Shown here: positions 1 to 8,975 of the stretch, piece after piece
Numbering within the stretch: position 1 is the stretch's first letter
How the letters are laid out: every line of letters begins with the position of its first letter
Source: Pseudomonas sp. TCU-HL1
GTDB taxonomy: Bacteria; Pseudomonadota; Gammaproteobacteria; Pseudomonadales; Pseudomonadaceae
DNA: 64,000 nt
Reading direction: 5' to 3'
Assembly (NCBI RefSeq): GCF_001708505.1
Contig: NZ_CP015992.1
Location: forward strand, 3,720,001 to 3,784,000
The notes under the pieces: model-generated
Database searches by the model: none
What the model saw: only the letters and a program-made list of their open reading frames with translations
Told to the model about the DNA's origin: nothing
Position numbers and translations under genes: made by a program

Positions 1-232
1 GGTCGCCGATACCGGAAACGGTAGGGTCCAGGCAGCCGGCGGGGGGATTGTGGCCACCCGCACCAGCATTGATCAGATCACACCCCGGAGACTGGGTACG
101 CACTCCCATGCCCGCCGAGATAGTGGAGTCAAAAGAGCCACGGATATTTTCCGTCTCGAAGGTAAACCCCAGGGCCAGCGGTGCGGCACACGCAATGGCC
201 AGGCCCGATGCTTGGGAAATTATTCTTTTCAT
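1..232 (-). CDS. DUF1302 family outer-membrane protein, N-terminal part
   Basis: The gene runs off the left edge; only about 77 N-terminal residues are visible. They begin MKRIISQASGLAIAC, a typical signal peptide, and continue with GFTFETENIRGSFDSTIS, which matches the opening of DUF1302 proteins (predicted beta-rich outer-membrane proteins). It sits 20 bp downstream of a DUF1329 gene on the same strand; DUF1329 and DUF1302 genes are habitually paired in pseudomonads and often lie in lipid, steroid or hydrophobic-substrate loci. Its molecular function is unknown. The family call is fairly secure although the gene is truncated. Confidence 0.8.
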   Translation of the reverse strand, partial: MKRIISQASGLAIACAAPLALGFTFETENIRGSFDSTISAGMGVRTQSPGCDLINAGAGGHNPPAGCLDPTVSGIGD

Positions 233-252
233 GTCGGCACCCTGATTCGCGG

Positions 253-1677
253 TTAGCGCTCGCTGATGGAGCGCAGGTTGTCGGAGGTATAGAAGTCGCG
301 CTTCATGCGCGAGTTGTTGCCACCCTCGGTGATCCAGCGGTGGTCATCCTTGCCCGCGCCAACCGAGGTCATGTCATACAGGTAACGGCCATCGACCAGG
401 TTGTACTGAACCTGGGCCTCCATATCGCAGCTGCCGGTCTCGTACACCGGGATGGTGAAGCCCTCACGCACCTTCCAGATCTGCCCCTGCTTGTCGTAGT
501 CGACTGCCATCAGGCCGTTCCAGCTGTCCTCGTCGATGTAGAACACACGCTTCGGCGCCTGGTGACGCATACCCTGGCGTACGGTGGCCTCGACCACCCA
601 GACGCGGTGTTGCTCGTAGCGGCGGAACTCGGGCGCGATGGCGTCGTCCTTGGCGAAGCTCTCGACCTTTGCAGAGGTGTCATAGGCGCCGAAGGAGTTG
701 TAGGGCACGATCAGCTCCTGCTTGCCGACCAGCTTCCAGTCGAAGCGATCCATTGGGCCGTAGAAGATGTTGGACTCATCGATGGTGTACTGATTGTCCA
801 GACCGATTTGCGGTGCGTCATAGGAATAAGCCGGCATGCGACGCACCCGACGCTGGCCTGGGAAGTAATAGAAGGTAGTGGTCTGCTCACCCGCCTTGGT
901 GGTGAGCACGCCGGCCTGACCGGCCAGGGAAACCGGATCGAAATAGGAGAAGTAGGTCGCTGTCTCCAGACCATCGGTCGAGGAAAACAGCTTGCTGCCC
1001 TTCTCGCCCCAAGGCGTGAACATTGTCCAGTCCAGTGAGGTGTTCAGCCAGTCGCCTCCGGCCTTGCGCGGGGAAATACCGGAGATGGTCTTGGTCATGT
1101 GGAAGCCGACGCCGCGGTAGTGCATCTTCATGTTCCACATCACTTCCGCACCCGTAGTGGGCTGCGGGAAGGGGATGCCGGGGACGTGGGCCTCTTCCAG
1201 GGCAAGACCGCTTGCGTCGAGCTTGGCGAAGCCGACGTTCTTCCTGGTGTTTTCGGCGACGAAATCTGGCACACCGCAGCTGCGACGGGTCGGGTACACG
1301 TCCATGCGATAGCCTGGGATCTTCTTGAACAACTCCAACTGCCCAGGCGAAAGCTTGCTCGCGTATTTCGCAACGTTGTTGGAGTCGATGCTGAAGAGCG
1401 GGTTGTCATCCTTGAACTTCCAGTGCTGGCCACGCACCTGGCCGTAGCTCCACCCCGAATCCTGCTGACCCGGCGGCGTCCAGGCTGGAATCACCCCATC
1501 GGCGCTGGCGGCAACCTCCCCTCCCAACGGCGTTAGCGTGGTGCCCAGTCGAGATGCATCGTTCTCTGCAGCCTGAACCGAACAGAAGGCGGCCGATGCC
1601 GCCAGCGCTACCAGCAGTTGCCTGATTCCACCTGCGAGGGAGTTGCCGACATCGGGGCGCTGAATCACGTCTTTCAT
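253..1677 (-). CDS. DUF1329 family exported protein
   Basis: This 474-residue protein has an N-terminal export signal (hydrophobic stretch LLVALAASAAFCSVQA, about residues 25-40) and the DUF1329 body, which resembles outer-membrane lipoprotein-sorting folds. I start it at 1677 (MKDVIQRP), preceded by a GAGGACC ribosome-binding site, rather than at the longer reading frame opening at 1770. It lies just upstream of the DUF1302 gene, probably in one transcript. The pair is thought to act at the outer membrane, possibly in handling hydrophobic substrates, but no reaction is established. A TetR regulator is divergently transcribed 462 bp away. Confidence 0.85.
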   Translation of the reverse strand: MKDVIQRPDVGNSLAGGIRQLLVALAASAAFCSVQAAENDASRLGTTLTPLGGEVAASADGVIPAWTPPGQQDSGWSYGQVRGQHWKFKDDNPLFSIDSNNVAKYASKLSPGQLELFKKIPGYRMDVYPTRRSCGVPDFVAENTRKNVGFAKLDASGLALEEAHVPGIPFPQPTTGAEVMWNMKMHYRGVGFHMTKTISGISPRKAGGDWLNTSLDWTMFTPWGEKGSKLFSSTDGLETATYFSYFDPVSLAGQAGVLTTKAGEQTTTFYYFPGQRRVRRMPAYSYDAPQIGLDNQYTIDESNIFYGPMDRFDWKLVGKQELIVPYNSFGAYDTSAKVESFAKDDAIAPEFRRYEQHRVWVVEATVRQGMRHQAPKRVFYIDEDSWNGLMAVDYDKQGQIWKVREGFTIPVYETGSCDMEAQVQYNLVDGRYLYDMTSVGAGKDDHRWITEGGNNSRMKRDFYTSDNLRSISER

Positions 1678-2139
1678 TGGGAGGTCCTCATGGGGCTTTA
1701 ACCGGCGACCGGAGCTTCCTGGAAGGAAGAATCGAGCTGTGCCAGACTTCTGATCATTCGACTTGATCACCTGACCAAGTCAATCGATCAAAAGCAAACC
1801 ATGTGCCAACCTGGGTTAATGATTTTTTTCTTTAAATATCAGTTACTTAATATTTTTATAACAACTGTGATGTGGTACTTGAACACCCACCACGCACCAA
1901 TTTGCGTCAAGCGCACGCACCAACTTGGGAATTTACGAAACGAGTGTTACCCATTTTTACCATGCAGAAGAAGACAGACACTGGGTACGAGCTCCACGCC
2001 GAATGGTCTTTCCAAAGCTTAGAAGCCATTAACAGATACATATCGCTCCATGACGCCGTGAAGAGGCATGGGGTAGCATCCGCCGGCGCTGCCCCAGCCT
2101 GGGCATTAGCGGCATAGCGACAGGAACGGAGAATCTTTC
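1678..2139. promoter_or_regulatory. AT-rich divergent intergenic region
   Basis: 462 bp between the DUF1329 gene (minus) and the TetR gene (plus). The part from about 1795 to 1980 is clearly more AT-rich than its surroundings, as expected for divergent promoters. A TTGATC/GATCAA-rich stretch at about 1752-1795, just upstream of the DUF1329 gene, could hold an operator for the TetR protein. That is inference. No convincing gene was seen. Confidence 0.4.
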
Positions 2140-2721
2140 ATGGCCAGAGTGGGTGCTGACCTGCGCAGACAGGATTTCGTGAAGGCGACGGTCAAGGTGA
2201 TCGCCGAACATGGCGTGGCTAATGCCACCACACGGCGAATCGCCGCTGCCGCTGGTTGCCCCCTCGCCTCCCTGCACTATGTATTCGGGACCAAGGACGA
2301 GCTCTTCTACGCTGTCTACGAGTCACTCTTCACCCTGCCCCAGCAGACCCTCGACCAGGTACCTGCAGGTACTACCCCGTCAGAGACGGCAGCCGAAATG
2401 CTTCGCCAATTGGTCAACTGGTTCTCAACCAACCCGGAACTGGCCAGGGCACAGTCCGAACTGTTCTTCTGGACCATGCGCGACCAGCCGGAAATGGCCA
2501 GCAAGATCTACTCGGTGGGGGTAGAGGCGACGGAACTGGCCCTGGAGCGCGCCATCGGTGATCGGCTCGACAAGGCCGCGCTGAAGGCCACCAGCCGCAC
2601 GCTCATCCTGCTGTTCGATGGCCTGCTCGTCGCCTGGACCGCCCACGGCGACCTCGAGCGTCTCAAAACGGAAACAGAAACGGCTTGCCAGGCACTGGCC
2701 TTGCTGGTGGGGAGTCACTGA
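2140..2721 (+). CDS. TetR/AcrR family transcriptional regulator
   Basis: A 193-residue protein of normal TetR size. Residues about 12-56 form the TetR helix-turn-helix: an FVKATVKVIAEHG helix, TTRRIAAAAG, then the recognition segment ending LHYVFGTKDELF. The C-terminal helical part is a ligand-binding and dimerisation domain and cannot be assigned to a ligand. The start at 2140 has a good ribosome-binding site (AGGAACGGAG). It is divergent from the DUF1329/DUF1302 genes and convergent with the phosphotransferase, so it probably controls the former, itself, or both. The ligand may be an acyl-CoA or another hydrophobic compound, given the neighbours; this is inference. Confidence 0.9.
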   Translation: MARVGADLRRQDFVKATVKVIAEHGVANATTRRIAAAAGCPLASLHYVFGTKDELFYAVYESLFTLPQQTLDQVPAGTTPSETAAEMLRQLVNWFSTNPELARAQSELFFWTMRDQPEMASKIYSVGVEATELALERAIGDRLDKAALKATSRTLILLFDGLLVAWTAHGDLERLKTETETACQALALLVGSH

Positions 2722-2757
2722 CTCTGCAGCACTTGGGGCTGCTACCAGCGTGAAAGC

Positions 2758-2782
2758 ATGGGAATCCTCACAGGATTCCCAT
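2758..2782. terminator. Perfect hairpin between convergent genes
   Basis: An 11-bp perfect inverted repeat (ATGGGAATCCT, loop CAC, AGGATTCCCAT) lies between the convergent TetR and phosphotransferase genes. There is no clear T tract on either strand, so it may be a bidirectional or weak terminator rather than a classical intrinsic one. Confidence 0.55.
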
Positions 2783-2840
2783 ACGACGACAGCGTCAGTG
2801 CCCCACCTGTTCTCAGGTGCCGAATGGTTCTTCTATCCGA

Positions 2841-3911
2841 CTACAGCAGCGACTCGCCAATGACCGTTAGGGCCATGTGCTCCAGCAGCTTGTTCATGTG
2901 GATGAATTGGGCGAAGCGCTTGTCCTGGGTCTGGCCATGGAAGTAGCGGTAGTAGATCTGCTGGACGATGCCGGCCAGGCGGAACAGGCCGTAGGTGTAG
3001 TAGAAGTCGAGGTTGGTGATGGGCAACAGGCCGGCGCGCTCGGCGTAGTAGTCGGCGAACTCCTGGCGGGTCAGCATGCCCGGCAGGTGGCTCGGCTGGC
3101 GGCGCATCAGTTGCACTGGCGCCGGGTCCTTGGCCTCGATCCAGTAGGCCAGGGTGTTGCCCAGGTCCATCAGCGGGTCGCCGAGGGTGGTCAGTTCCCA
3201 GTCCAGCACGCCGATGATCTTCAGCGGGTCGTTCGGGTCGAGGATCACGTTGTCGAAGCGGTAGTCGTTGTGGACGATGGCCGGCTTGTGGTGGTCGGCG
3301 GGCATCTTCTCCCGCAGCCAGGCCTTGACCGGCTCCCAGGTGGGGGCGTCGGGGGTCATGGCCTTCTCGTAGCGGTCGCTCCAGCCGGCGATCTGGCGTT
3401 GCACGTAGCCTTCCGGCTTGCCCAGGTCACCCAGGCCGCAGGCGGCGTAGTCGACGTTGTGCAGCTCCACCAGCTTGTCGATGAAGCTCTGGCACAGCGC
3501 ACGGGTCTGATCCTCGTCGAGGCTGAGGTCGGACGGCAGGTCGGCACGCAGGATCACGCCCTTGACGCGCTCCATCACGTAGAACTCGGCGCCGGTCACC
3601 GACTCGTCGGTGCAGTGCACATAGGCTTTCGGGCAATAGGGGAAGCCGGCGTTGAGTTGGGTGAGGATGCGGAACTCGCGGCCCATGTCGTGGGCGGACT
3701 TGGCCTTGTGGCCGAAGGGCGGTCGGCGCAGGACGAACTCCTGCTCGGGGTATTCCAGCAGGTAGGTCAGGTTGGACGCGCCGCCGGGGAACTGGCTGAT
3801 CCGCGGGGTACCGGTGAGGCCGGGAATGTGGGCCTTGAGGTACGGGTCGATGACTGCGGCGTCGAGTTCCTCGCCTTCGCGGATACCTATGGATTGATCT
3901 GTCAGCGTCAT
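2841..3911 (-). CDS. APH-like phosphotransferase family protein
   Basis: A 356-residue protein of the aminoglycoside phosphotransferase/choline kinase-like superfamily. The catalytic loop reads IVHNDYRFDN and the metal-binding segment VLDWE, so the active site looks intact. An FVLRRPP segment supplies the nucleotide-binding lysine/arginine region. Relatives are fused to or adjacent to acyl-CoA dehydrogenases (the ACAD10/ACAD11 kinase domain) and are thought to phosphorylate hydroxyacyl-CoA or related acids. That fits the SDR and beta-oxidation genes nearby, but the substrate is not known. I chose the ATG at 3911, preceded by AGGTGA, over an upstream GTG at 3971. Confidence 0.85.
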   Translation of the reverse strand: MTLTDQSIGIREGEELDAAVIDPYLKAHIPGLTGTPRISQFPGGASNLTYLLEYPEQEFVLRRPPFGHKAKSAHDMGREFRILTQLNAGFPYCPKAYVHCTDESVTGAEFYVMERVKGVILRADLPSDLSLDEDQTRALCQSFIDKLVELHNVDYAACGLGDLGKPEGYVQRQIAGWSDRYEKAMTPDAPTWEPVKAWLREKMPADHHKPAIVHNDYRFDNVILDPNDPLKIIGVLDWELTTLGDPLMDLGNTLAYWIEAKDPAPVQLMRRQPSHLPGMLTRQEFADYYAERAGLLPITNLDFYYTYGLFRLAGIVQQIYYRYFHGQTQDKRFAQFIHMNKLLEHMALTVIGESLL

Positions 3912-3977
3912 GGATTGCTTCACCTGCCTGTTAATGTTGGGTTGAATCACTTCTCGGGCCAATTCCGACACGTCGAT

Positions 3978-4290
3978 TCATGTTTCCATAGCCGATTGTG
4001 GGAAGGTTCGTAACTCAGTGCTTGCCAGTGCGGCCAACTCGAAATGCCTGTCGTCCCAGCATCCGCCGAGGGCCCGGAACAGGTCGACCAGGGTGATTTG
4101 TCGCTCAGTGCTGGTTTCGATCAACGACAGTTCATTGACGAAACTGCTGCGCTTGGCATCCAGATATCGCAGGTGACTGTCCCCCTCTTATCTCGCCCTG
4201 GCCAACTTCGGGGTCTCACTGCTGGCACTCACCAGGGAGCGTCGGACCGCCTCTTCACCGCGCACGGTATCGGAGGCGGCCAGTGAATCA
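3978..4290 (-). pseudogene. Remnant of NodT/OprM-type efflux outer-membrane lipoprotein
   Basis: Read on the minus strand, this stretch encodes the C-terminal end of an RND-efflux outer-membrane factor: RYLDAKRSSFVNELSLIET followed by LVDLFRALGGCW matches the conserved end of TolC/NodT proteins (usual form: LDAQRSLFxAQLxLxQTR, then LYKALGGGW). An in-frame TAA at 4188-4190 interrupts the repeat region and no N-terminal part precedes it. It is a decayed fragment, with no RND pump or adaptor gene nearby. Confidence 0.7.
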
Positions 4291-4329
4291 GCCGCGCCGC
4301 TCGAGCAGAACGGCGCCTCCCCGCCCCGA

Positions 4330-5112
4330 CTACAAGCTGCTGACCAGATGGCCGCCATCGACCGCCAGGACGCTTCCAGTCATGAACGAACCCGCCTCGC
4401 TGGCCAGCAGCAGGAATGGCCCTTCCAATTCCTGAAGCTCACCCAGGCGACGCATGGGCACCATGGCGCGGATGTAATCGCTGCCCTTGTCGCCCTCAAA
4501 GAAGGTCTCATTCATTTCGGTCTTGAAGTAGCCAGGCGCAATGGCATTGACGCGGATACCGTAGCGCGCGAGTTCCAGAGCCAGCGACTTGGTCAGTTGC
4601 ACGACCCCGGCCTTGGCGGCGCAGTAGTGACTGTAGCCCGTCGCCACGCGCAACCCGAGGATGGAGGCGACATTGACGATGCTGCCGCCGCGCCCGCTGC
4701 GGGCCATGCGCTGGCCGGCGACCTGAGCCACGCGCCAGACACCATCGAGATTGGTGGAGAGCATGGCCCGCCAGTCCTCTTCACTGATTTCCAGAGGTCG
4801 CTGCCCGTTACCGATACCGGCGTTGTTGAGCACCACATCGACCACACCGAAGTGTGCTTCAGCGGCATCGAAGGCAGCCTCGACGCTGGCCCGGTTGGTG
4901 ACGTCCAGGGTAACCGGCAGCGCCAGGCCGTCCTCCCACTCGATGTCAGCCGCCAGTTGCTGCAACCGCTCGATACGCCGAGCCGCCAGCACCACGCGGG
5001 CGCCCGCACGGGCGGCCAGCCGGGCGAGATGCGCGCCGATACCGCTGGACGCACCGGTGATCAGCACCACACGATTGGCAAGGGAAAAGTTTTGAACGTG
5101 ATTGGAAGTCAT
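4330..5112 (-). CDS. SDR family NAD(P)-dependent oxidoreductase
   Basis: A 260-residue classical short-chain dehydrogenase. The cofactor motif TGASSGIG is near residue 20, NNAG near 95, and the catalytic YxxxK (YCAAK) near 165, followed by the RVNAIAPGY segment. The substrate is probably a secondary alcohol or 3-hydroxyacyl intermediate, by association with the bifunctional hydratase/dehydrogenase upstream in the same direction (242 bp gap). The start at 5112 (MTSNHV) follows a CGAGG ribosome-binding site; an upstream in-frame extension to 5199 lacks the conserved opening. The substrate cannot be read from the sequence. Confidence 0.9.
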   Translation of the reverse strand: MTSNHVQNFSLANRVVLITGASSGIGAHLARLAARAGARVVLAARRIERLQQLAADIEWEDGLALPVTLDVTNRASVEAAFDAAEAHFGVVDVVLNNAGIGNGQRPLEISEEDWRAMLSTNLDGVWRVAQVAGQRMARSGRGGSIVNVASILGLRVATGYSHYCAAKAGVVQLTKSLALELARYGIRVNAIAPGYFKTEMNETFFEGDKGSDYIRAMVPMRRLGELQELEGPFLLLASEAGSFMTGSVLAVDGGHLVSSL

Positions 5113-5354
5113 GGGAGAACCTCGGAGAGATGGCACTGGCAATCCGCCCAGCCGAAAAACAAACCAGGCGAAATGCCAGAGCAACGTTGATGCGAGCACG
5201 GGACACCTCGTATCCCGGCATGCAGACGGCGAGGAATCAGGCAGAGCCCATCAAGCATGCGCTGCCTGGCTCCCCGCCTCCTCCGGAAGCGTTGCTGTGC
5301 AAGGGCTGGCGTGGTCACCCTCGAACTGGCCCACTTCCGGAGCAGGGGGGACTC

Positions 5355-7466
5355 TTAGAACCGCTCGATGCGTTTACGGCCAGCGGCCACCAGGCGCTCC
5401 AGCAACGGTGCCGGTTTGAACCACATCTCGCCGTACTTGCCCAGAGCATTGCGGTAGCGCTGTAAGCCAGCCAGTACGGTGCCGAGACCCAGTTGCTCGG
5501 CGTAGTGCATGGGGCCGCCCAGGTGGGCTGGGAAGCCGTATCCGTTGATCCACACCAAGTCGATATCACCCGTGCGCAGGGCAATGCCCTCATCCAACAG
5601 TTGGATGCCTTCGTTGATCAACATGAACAGGCACCGTTCCAGAATTTCCTGGTCGTCAATCGGGCGCCTGGATATCTGCAGCTCGTCCGCCAGACGCTCG
5701 GCCAACGCGATCACCTCCGCATCGTCCCGCCGGTTCCGGCCTTCATAGAGGTAGAAGCCTCGCCCGGTCTTCTGGCCATACCGCCCCATGGCGTACAACT
5801 CGTCCCCCAAGCGGCAATAGCTCTCATCGTGGGCACTGGCGGTCCGATTGGAATCGCGCACCAGGAAATTCACATCGATGCCAGCCAGGTCGAGCATGCT
5901 GAACACCCCCATGTTCAAGTCCAGGTCGGTGAGCACACGATCCACTTGCGCCGGCGTCGCACCTTCCAATACCAGGCGATGGGCCTCGCGAGCGTATGGC
6001 TCAAGCATGCGGTTCCCGATGAAACCGAAACAGACACCGGAAATCACCGGCAGCTTGCCAATTCGCCTGGCGATATCCAGGGTGGTGGCCAGTACGTCGG
6101 GCGCCGTGGCCTTGCCTCGCACCACTTCGAGTAAACGCATGGCGTTGGCTGGGCTGAAAAAGTGCAGTCCCACTACATCATGGGGGCGAGCCACGGTCGC
6201 CGCGATGGCGTCCACATCCAGCGACGAGGTATTGGTCGCCAGGATCGCGCCTGGCTTGCACACTTTCTCCAGGGTAAGGAACACCTGCTGCTTGACCTCT
6301 AGCTTCTCGAAAACCGCCTCGATCACCAGGTCGGCGTCGGACAGATCCGCGTAGTCAAGGGTGCCGAAAATCAGGTCCATGCGTGACTCCACCTGATCGG
6401 GTAGCAGCCTGCCACGCCGGACGCTGGATTCGTAGTTGTCGCGAATCATCGTCAGGCCTCGGTCCAGAGCCTTGCCGTCGCGCTCCAGCAGGGCGACCGG
6501 GATACCGGCATTGGCGAAGCACATGGCGATACCGCCGCCCATGGTGCCCGCGCCTATGACCGCAACCCGGGTGATACTGCGCAAGGGCAGGTCGTCGCGT
6601 ACCCCGGGAATCCGAGCCGCTTCGCGCTCGGCGAAGAACACATGACGGAGGGCCTTCGACTGGCGGGAAGACTCCGCCTGCTTGAACAAAGCGAGCTCTT
6701 TCAAAAGCCCCTCGTCGAGCGGTAGCAGGCAGGCCGCTTCCACGGCGGACAACACCAGGCGCGGCGCGAGGCGACTTTTCCAACTGGGCTCGTGTTCGGC
6801 GCGATAGCGGACGAGGAAGTCATCCGGTAGGCCGTCCGCGGGTTCCGGCCAGGCCTCCGCCGGCTGCGCTGGCGCACGGCAAGCGATCAGCTCGTAGGCG
6901 TACTCGCGAGCTTCATCCAGCAACCGCTCGGGACTAGTGGAAACTCGGTCGAGAATTCCCAGTAGCCGGGCGTTCTCGGCATCAATCTGCTTGCCCGATA
7001 GAATGAGGTTCAGCGCGGACTCGGCGCCAATCAGGCGCGGCAGTCGCTGGGTACCGCCAGCTCCCGGCAGCAGCCCAAGGTTGATCTCAGACAGACCGAC
7101 ACGCAGGTTTGGTTCTCCAATGCGGTAGCCACAAGCCAACGCCAGTTCCAACCCGCCGCCCAGTGCGACCTTGCCAAGAGCGGCGATCAGAGGTTTGTGA
7201 ATACCAGCCAAACGCACCAGGGTCCTGGGCAGATCCGGCTCGGCGAAGGAGGCGCCGGTCCCAAACTCCCCGATATCGGACCCGGCACTGAACAGGCCAC
7301 GCGCGCCATGGATAATGATGGCCTGCACCCTGGGGTCGGCTGCGGCGCGTTCGCAGGCATTGGAAAGGCCTGCGCGGAGAGACTGGTCAAGCGCGTTGAC
7401 CGGCACCCGGTCCAGGCCGATCAGGGCAAGGCCCTCTTCAAGGCGGTAATGGATCAGCTCACTCAT
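5355..7466 (-). CDS. Enoyl-CoA hydratase/3-hydroxyacyl-CoA dehydrogenase bifunctional protein (FadJ-like)
   Basis: A 703-residue fusion. Residues about 1-190 are a crotonase domain (ALGGGLELALACGYR, then GLLPGAGGTQRLPRL, giving the oxyanion hole and both acidic positions). A linker ends FFAEREAARIPGV, followed by a Rossmann domain with GAGTMGGGIA near residue 300 and two C-terminal 3-hydroxyacyl-CoA dehydrogenase domains. It catalyses hydration of enoyl-CoA and NAD-dependent oxidation of the 3-hydroxyacyl-CoA in beta-oxidation. The start at 7466 (MSELIHYR) has AGGAT upstream. No thiolase gene adjoins it, so a thiolase elsewhere must complete the cycle. Its crotonase half resembles the separate hydratase at 50212-51090. 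Confidence 0.9.
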   Translation of the reverse strand: MSELIHYRLEEGLALIGLDRVPVNALDQSLRAGLSNACERAAADPRVQAIIIHGARGLFSAGSDIGEFGTGASFAEPDLPRTLVRLAGIHKPLIAALGKVALGGGLELALACGYRIGEPNLRVGLSEINLGLLPGAGGTQRLPRLIGAESALNLILSGKQIDAENARLLGILDRVSTSPERLLDEAREYAYELIACRAPAQPAEAWPEPADGLPDDFLVRYRAEHEPSWKSRLAPRLVLSAVEAACLLPLDEGLLKELALFKQAESSRQSKALRHVFFAEREAARIPGVRDDLPLRSITRVAVIGAGTMGGGIAMCFANAGIPVALLERDGKALDRGLTMIRDNYESSVRRGRLLPDQVESRMDLIFGTLDYADLSDADLVIEAVFEKLEVKQQVFLTLEKVCKPGAILATNTSSLDVDAIAATVARPHDVVGLHFFSPANAMRLLEVVRGKATAPDVLATTLDIARRIGKLPVISGVCFGFIGNRMLEPYAREAHRLVLEGATPAQVDRVLTDLDLNMGVFSMLDLAGIDVNFLVRDSNRTASAHDESYCRLGDELYAMGRYGQKTGRGFYLYEGRNRRDDAEVIALAERLADELQISRRPIDDQEILERCLFMLINEGIQLLDEGIALRTGDIDLVWINGYGFPAHLGGPMHYAEQLGLGTVLAGLQRYRNALGKYGEMWFKPAPLLERLVAAGRKRIERF

Positions 7467-7611
7467 TGGGCATCCTGTTGACTGCGGCACCGGATCGATC
7501 GGACCGAAACTTCGAAGTTCAAACAACCAGGGTCCAGAAGGCACGTGCCAAGCTCGACAAGGAGACACAATCGACTGGCGCTGAATCTATGGCTCGCGCA
7601 GACCGCCGCTG

Positions 7612-7758
7612 TCAGAGATGCCTGAACACATCGTCAATACTGGAAACCATGTGCGCGGGCCAGGGGTAGAGGGGGGCCGTCTCGACCAGCGTTTCGGAGG
7701 AATGGATGACCCCTGCGATCAGGGCCACGACCAGGCAAACAAACATAATTTGGCGCAT
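7612..7758 (-). CDS. Small single-pass membrane or secreted peptide
   Basis: A 48-residue open frame opens MRQIMFVCLVVALIAGVI, a strongly hydrophobic segment, followed by a polar tail that ends DDVFRHL. A very good ribosome-binding site (GGAGGTC) lies 4-5 bases before the ATG at 7758. It is upstream of the FadJ-like gene on the same strand (145 bp gap) and divergent from the AraC pair. No family is recognised. It could be a small inner-membrane protein, or a chance frame; the ribosome-binding site and hydrophobic helix make me favour a real gene. Confidence 0.5.
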   Translation of the reverse strand: MRQIMFVCLVVALIAGVIHSSETLVETAPLYPWPAHMVSSIDDVFRHL

Positions 7759-7949
7759 GGAGACCTCCGTCATTCAGCGCATTGCCGAATGCAAGACCTT
7801 GTTGTTTTTGGATTTGTGGGGCTGAGTTTGCGTCCAGGCAGATGCCAAAGCTTCACAATTCGCGCCAATAAATGCTCAAATAATGACTTCAACAGTGCCC
7901 GACGGGAGCGCCCGATGATTCCCTTCCTCCCCTCACCTGGTCACTAGCA

Positions 7950-8975
7950 ATGACCTCTTTTGTCCGGGGTATCGCCCTGCTGGGATTCGATGAATTTGCG
8001 AGCAGCCAGGGCCTGGACTCCCGCGCGATCTTGGCCGAGGCTGGGCTACCCTGCGACGACCTGGACGCACCGATTTCGGGGGACAGGTTCGCCGCCCTCC
8101 TGGAGTTCTGCGCAGAGCGCACTGACAACCCACTCTTCGGCCTGCAGTTCGGCCTTCACCAGGGCACCCACGCACTGGGAGACCTGCTCTACGTGATCAA
8201 CAGTGCCGAAACCCTGGGCGATGCGCTGGAGGCGCTTATCCGCTACTACCACGTCCATAGCAGCGGCGCGGAGCTCCGCCTCGAACGGCGCGGCGACGAG
8301 GCGCGCCTGCTCTATGACGTGACAGACGCCGATGCAGCTTCGGTCCGCCAGACCGTAGAACTGGCCATGGCAGTGGGCCTGCGCCTGATACACACGCTTC
8401 TGGGGCGGACGTGGACGCCCGACGAATTGCTCCTGCGCCACACCTCAGTGGAAAAGGCCTCCACGTACCGGGCATTGCTGGGTGTCGCCCCGAAATTCGA
8501 TAATCCGGTCAATGCTCTCGTCTTCGACAGTGCGCTGCTCGCGACTAGGCTCAGCGCAAGCGATGAACGCTTTCAACGACTGATCCGGCGACATTTCGAT
8601 GAGCTCGCGCAACTCAGCCTGTCTGAGCTTCCGCCCTACGTGCAGAAGCTCTTACGCAACAGACTCCCAGGCGGCAACGTCACTGTCGAACAGATCGCCG
8701 CGCAAATGATGCTCAGCCCCAGGACCCTGCAACGCTACCTCCAGGCTGAGGGCACCAACTTTCAGCAGCTGCTGGACAGCACTCGACAATCCCTGGCCAT
8801 CCGTTATCTGTGCGACTCGTCCATCAGCCTGACCCAGCTCTCCGGACTGCTCGGCTACACCAGTCTCGGCGCGTTCTCCCGAGCCTTCAGCCGCTGGACT
8901 GGAATCAGCCCGCAAAAATGGAAGCAACAGCATAAGCGCCTGATGCCGACAACCGGCGGAGCCGTCCATGACTGA
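7950..8975 (+). CDS. AraC family transcriptional regulator (first of tandem pair)
   Basis: A 341-residue regulator with an N-terminal arabinose-binding-type domain of the OruR/ArgR-like group (FVRGIALLGFDEFASSQGL opening). The C-terminal AraC/XylS double helix-turn-helix covers about residues 235-325 (VEQIAAQMMLSPRTLQRYL, then LTQLSGLLGYTSLGAFSRAF). It is divergent from the small peptide and FadJ-like genes, which it probably controls. The stop overlaps the start of a paralogous AraC gene by 8 bp, so the two are translationally coupled. Confidence 0.9.
   Translation: MTSFVRGIALLGFDEFASSQGLDSRAILAEAGLPCDDLDAPISGDRFAALLEFCAERTDNPLFGLQFGLHQGTHALGDLLYVINSAETLGDALEALIRYYHVHSSGAELRLERRGDEARLLYDVTDADAASVRQTVELAMAVGLRLIHTLLGRTWTPDELLLRHTSVEKASTYRALLGVAPKFDNPVNALVFDSALLATRLSASDERFQRLIRRHFDELAQLSLSELPPYVQKLLRNRLPGGNVTVEQIAAQMMLSPRTLQRYLQAEGTNFQQLLDSTRQSLAIRYLCDSSISLTQLSGLLGYTSLGAFSRAFSRWTGISPQKWKQQHKRLMPTTGGAVHD

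Noticed and set aside
4044..4286. 80-residue plus-strand frame between phosphotransferase and SDR
   Set aside because: Opposite strand of the NodT remnant; no ribosome-binding site or similarity.
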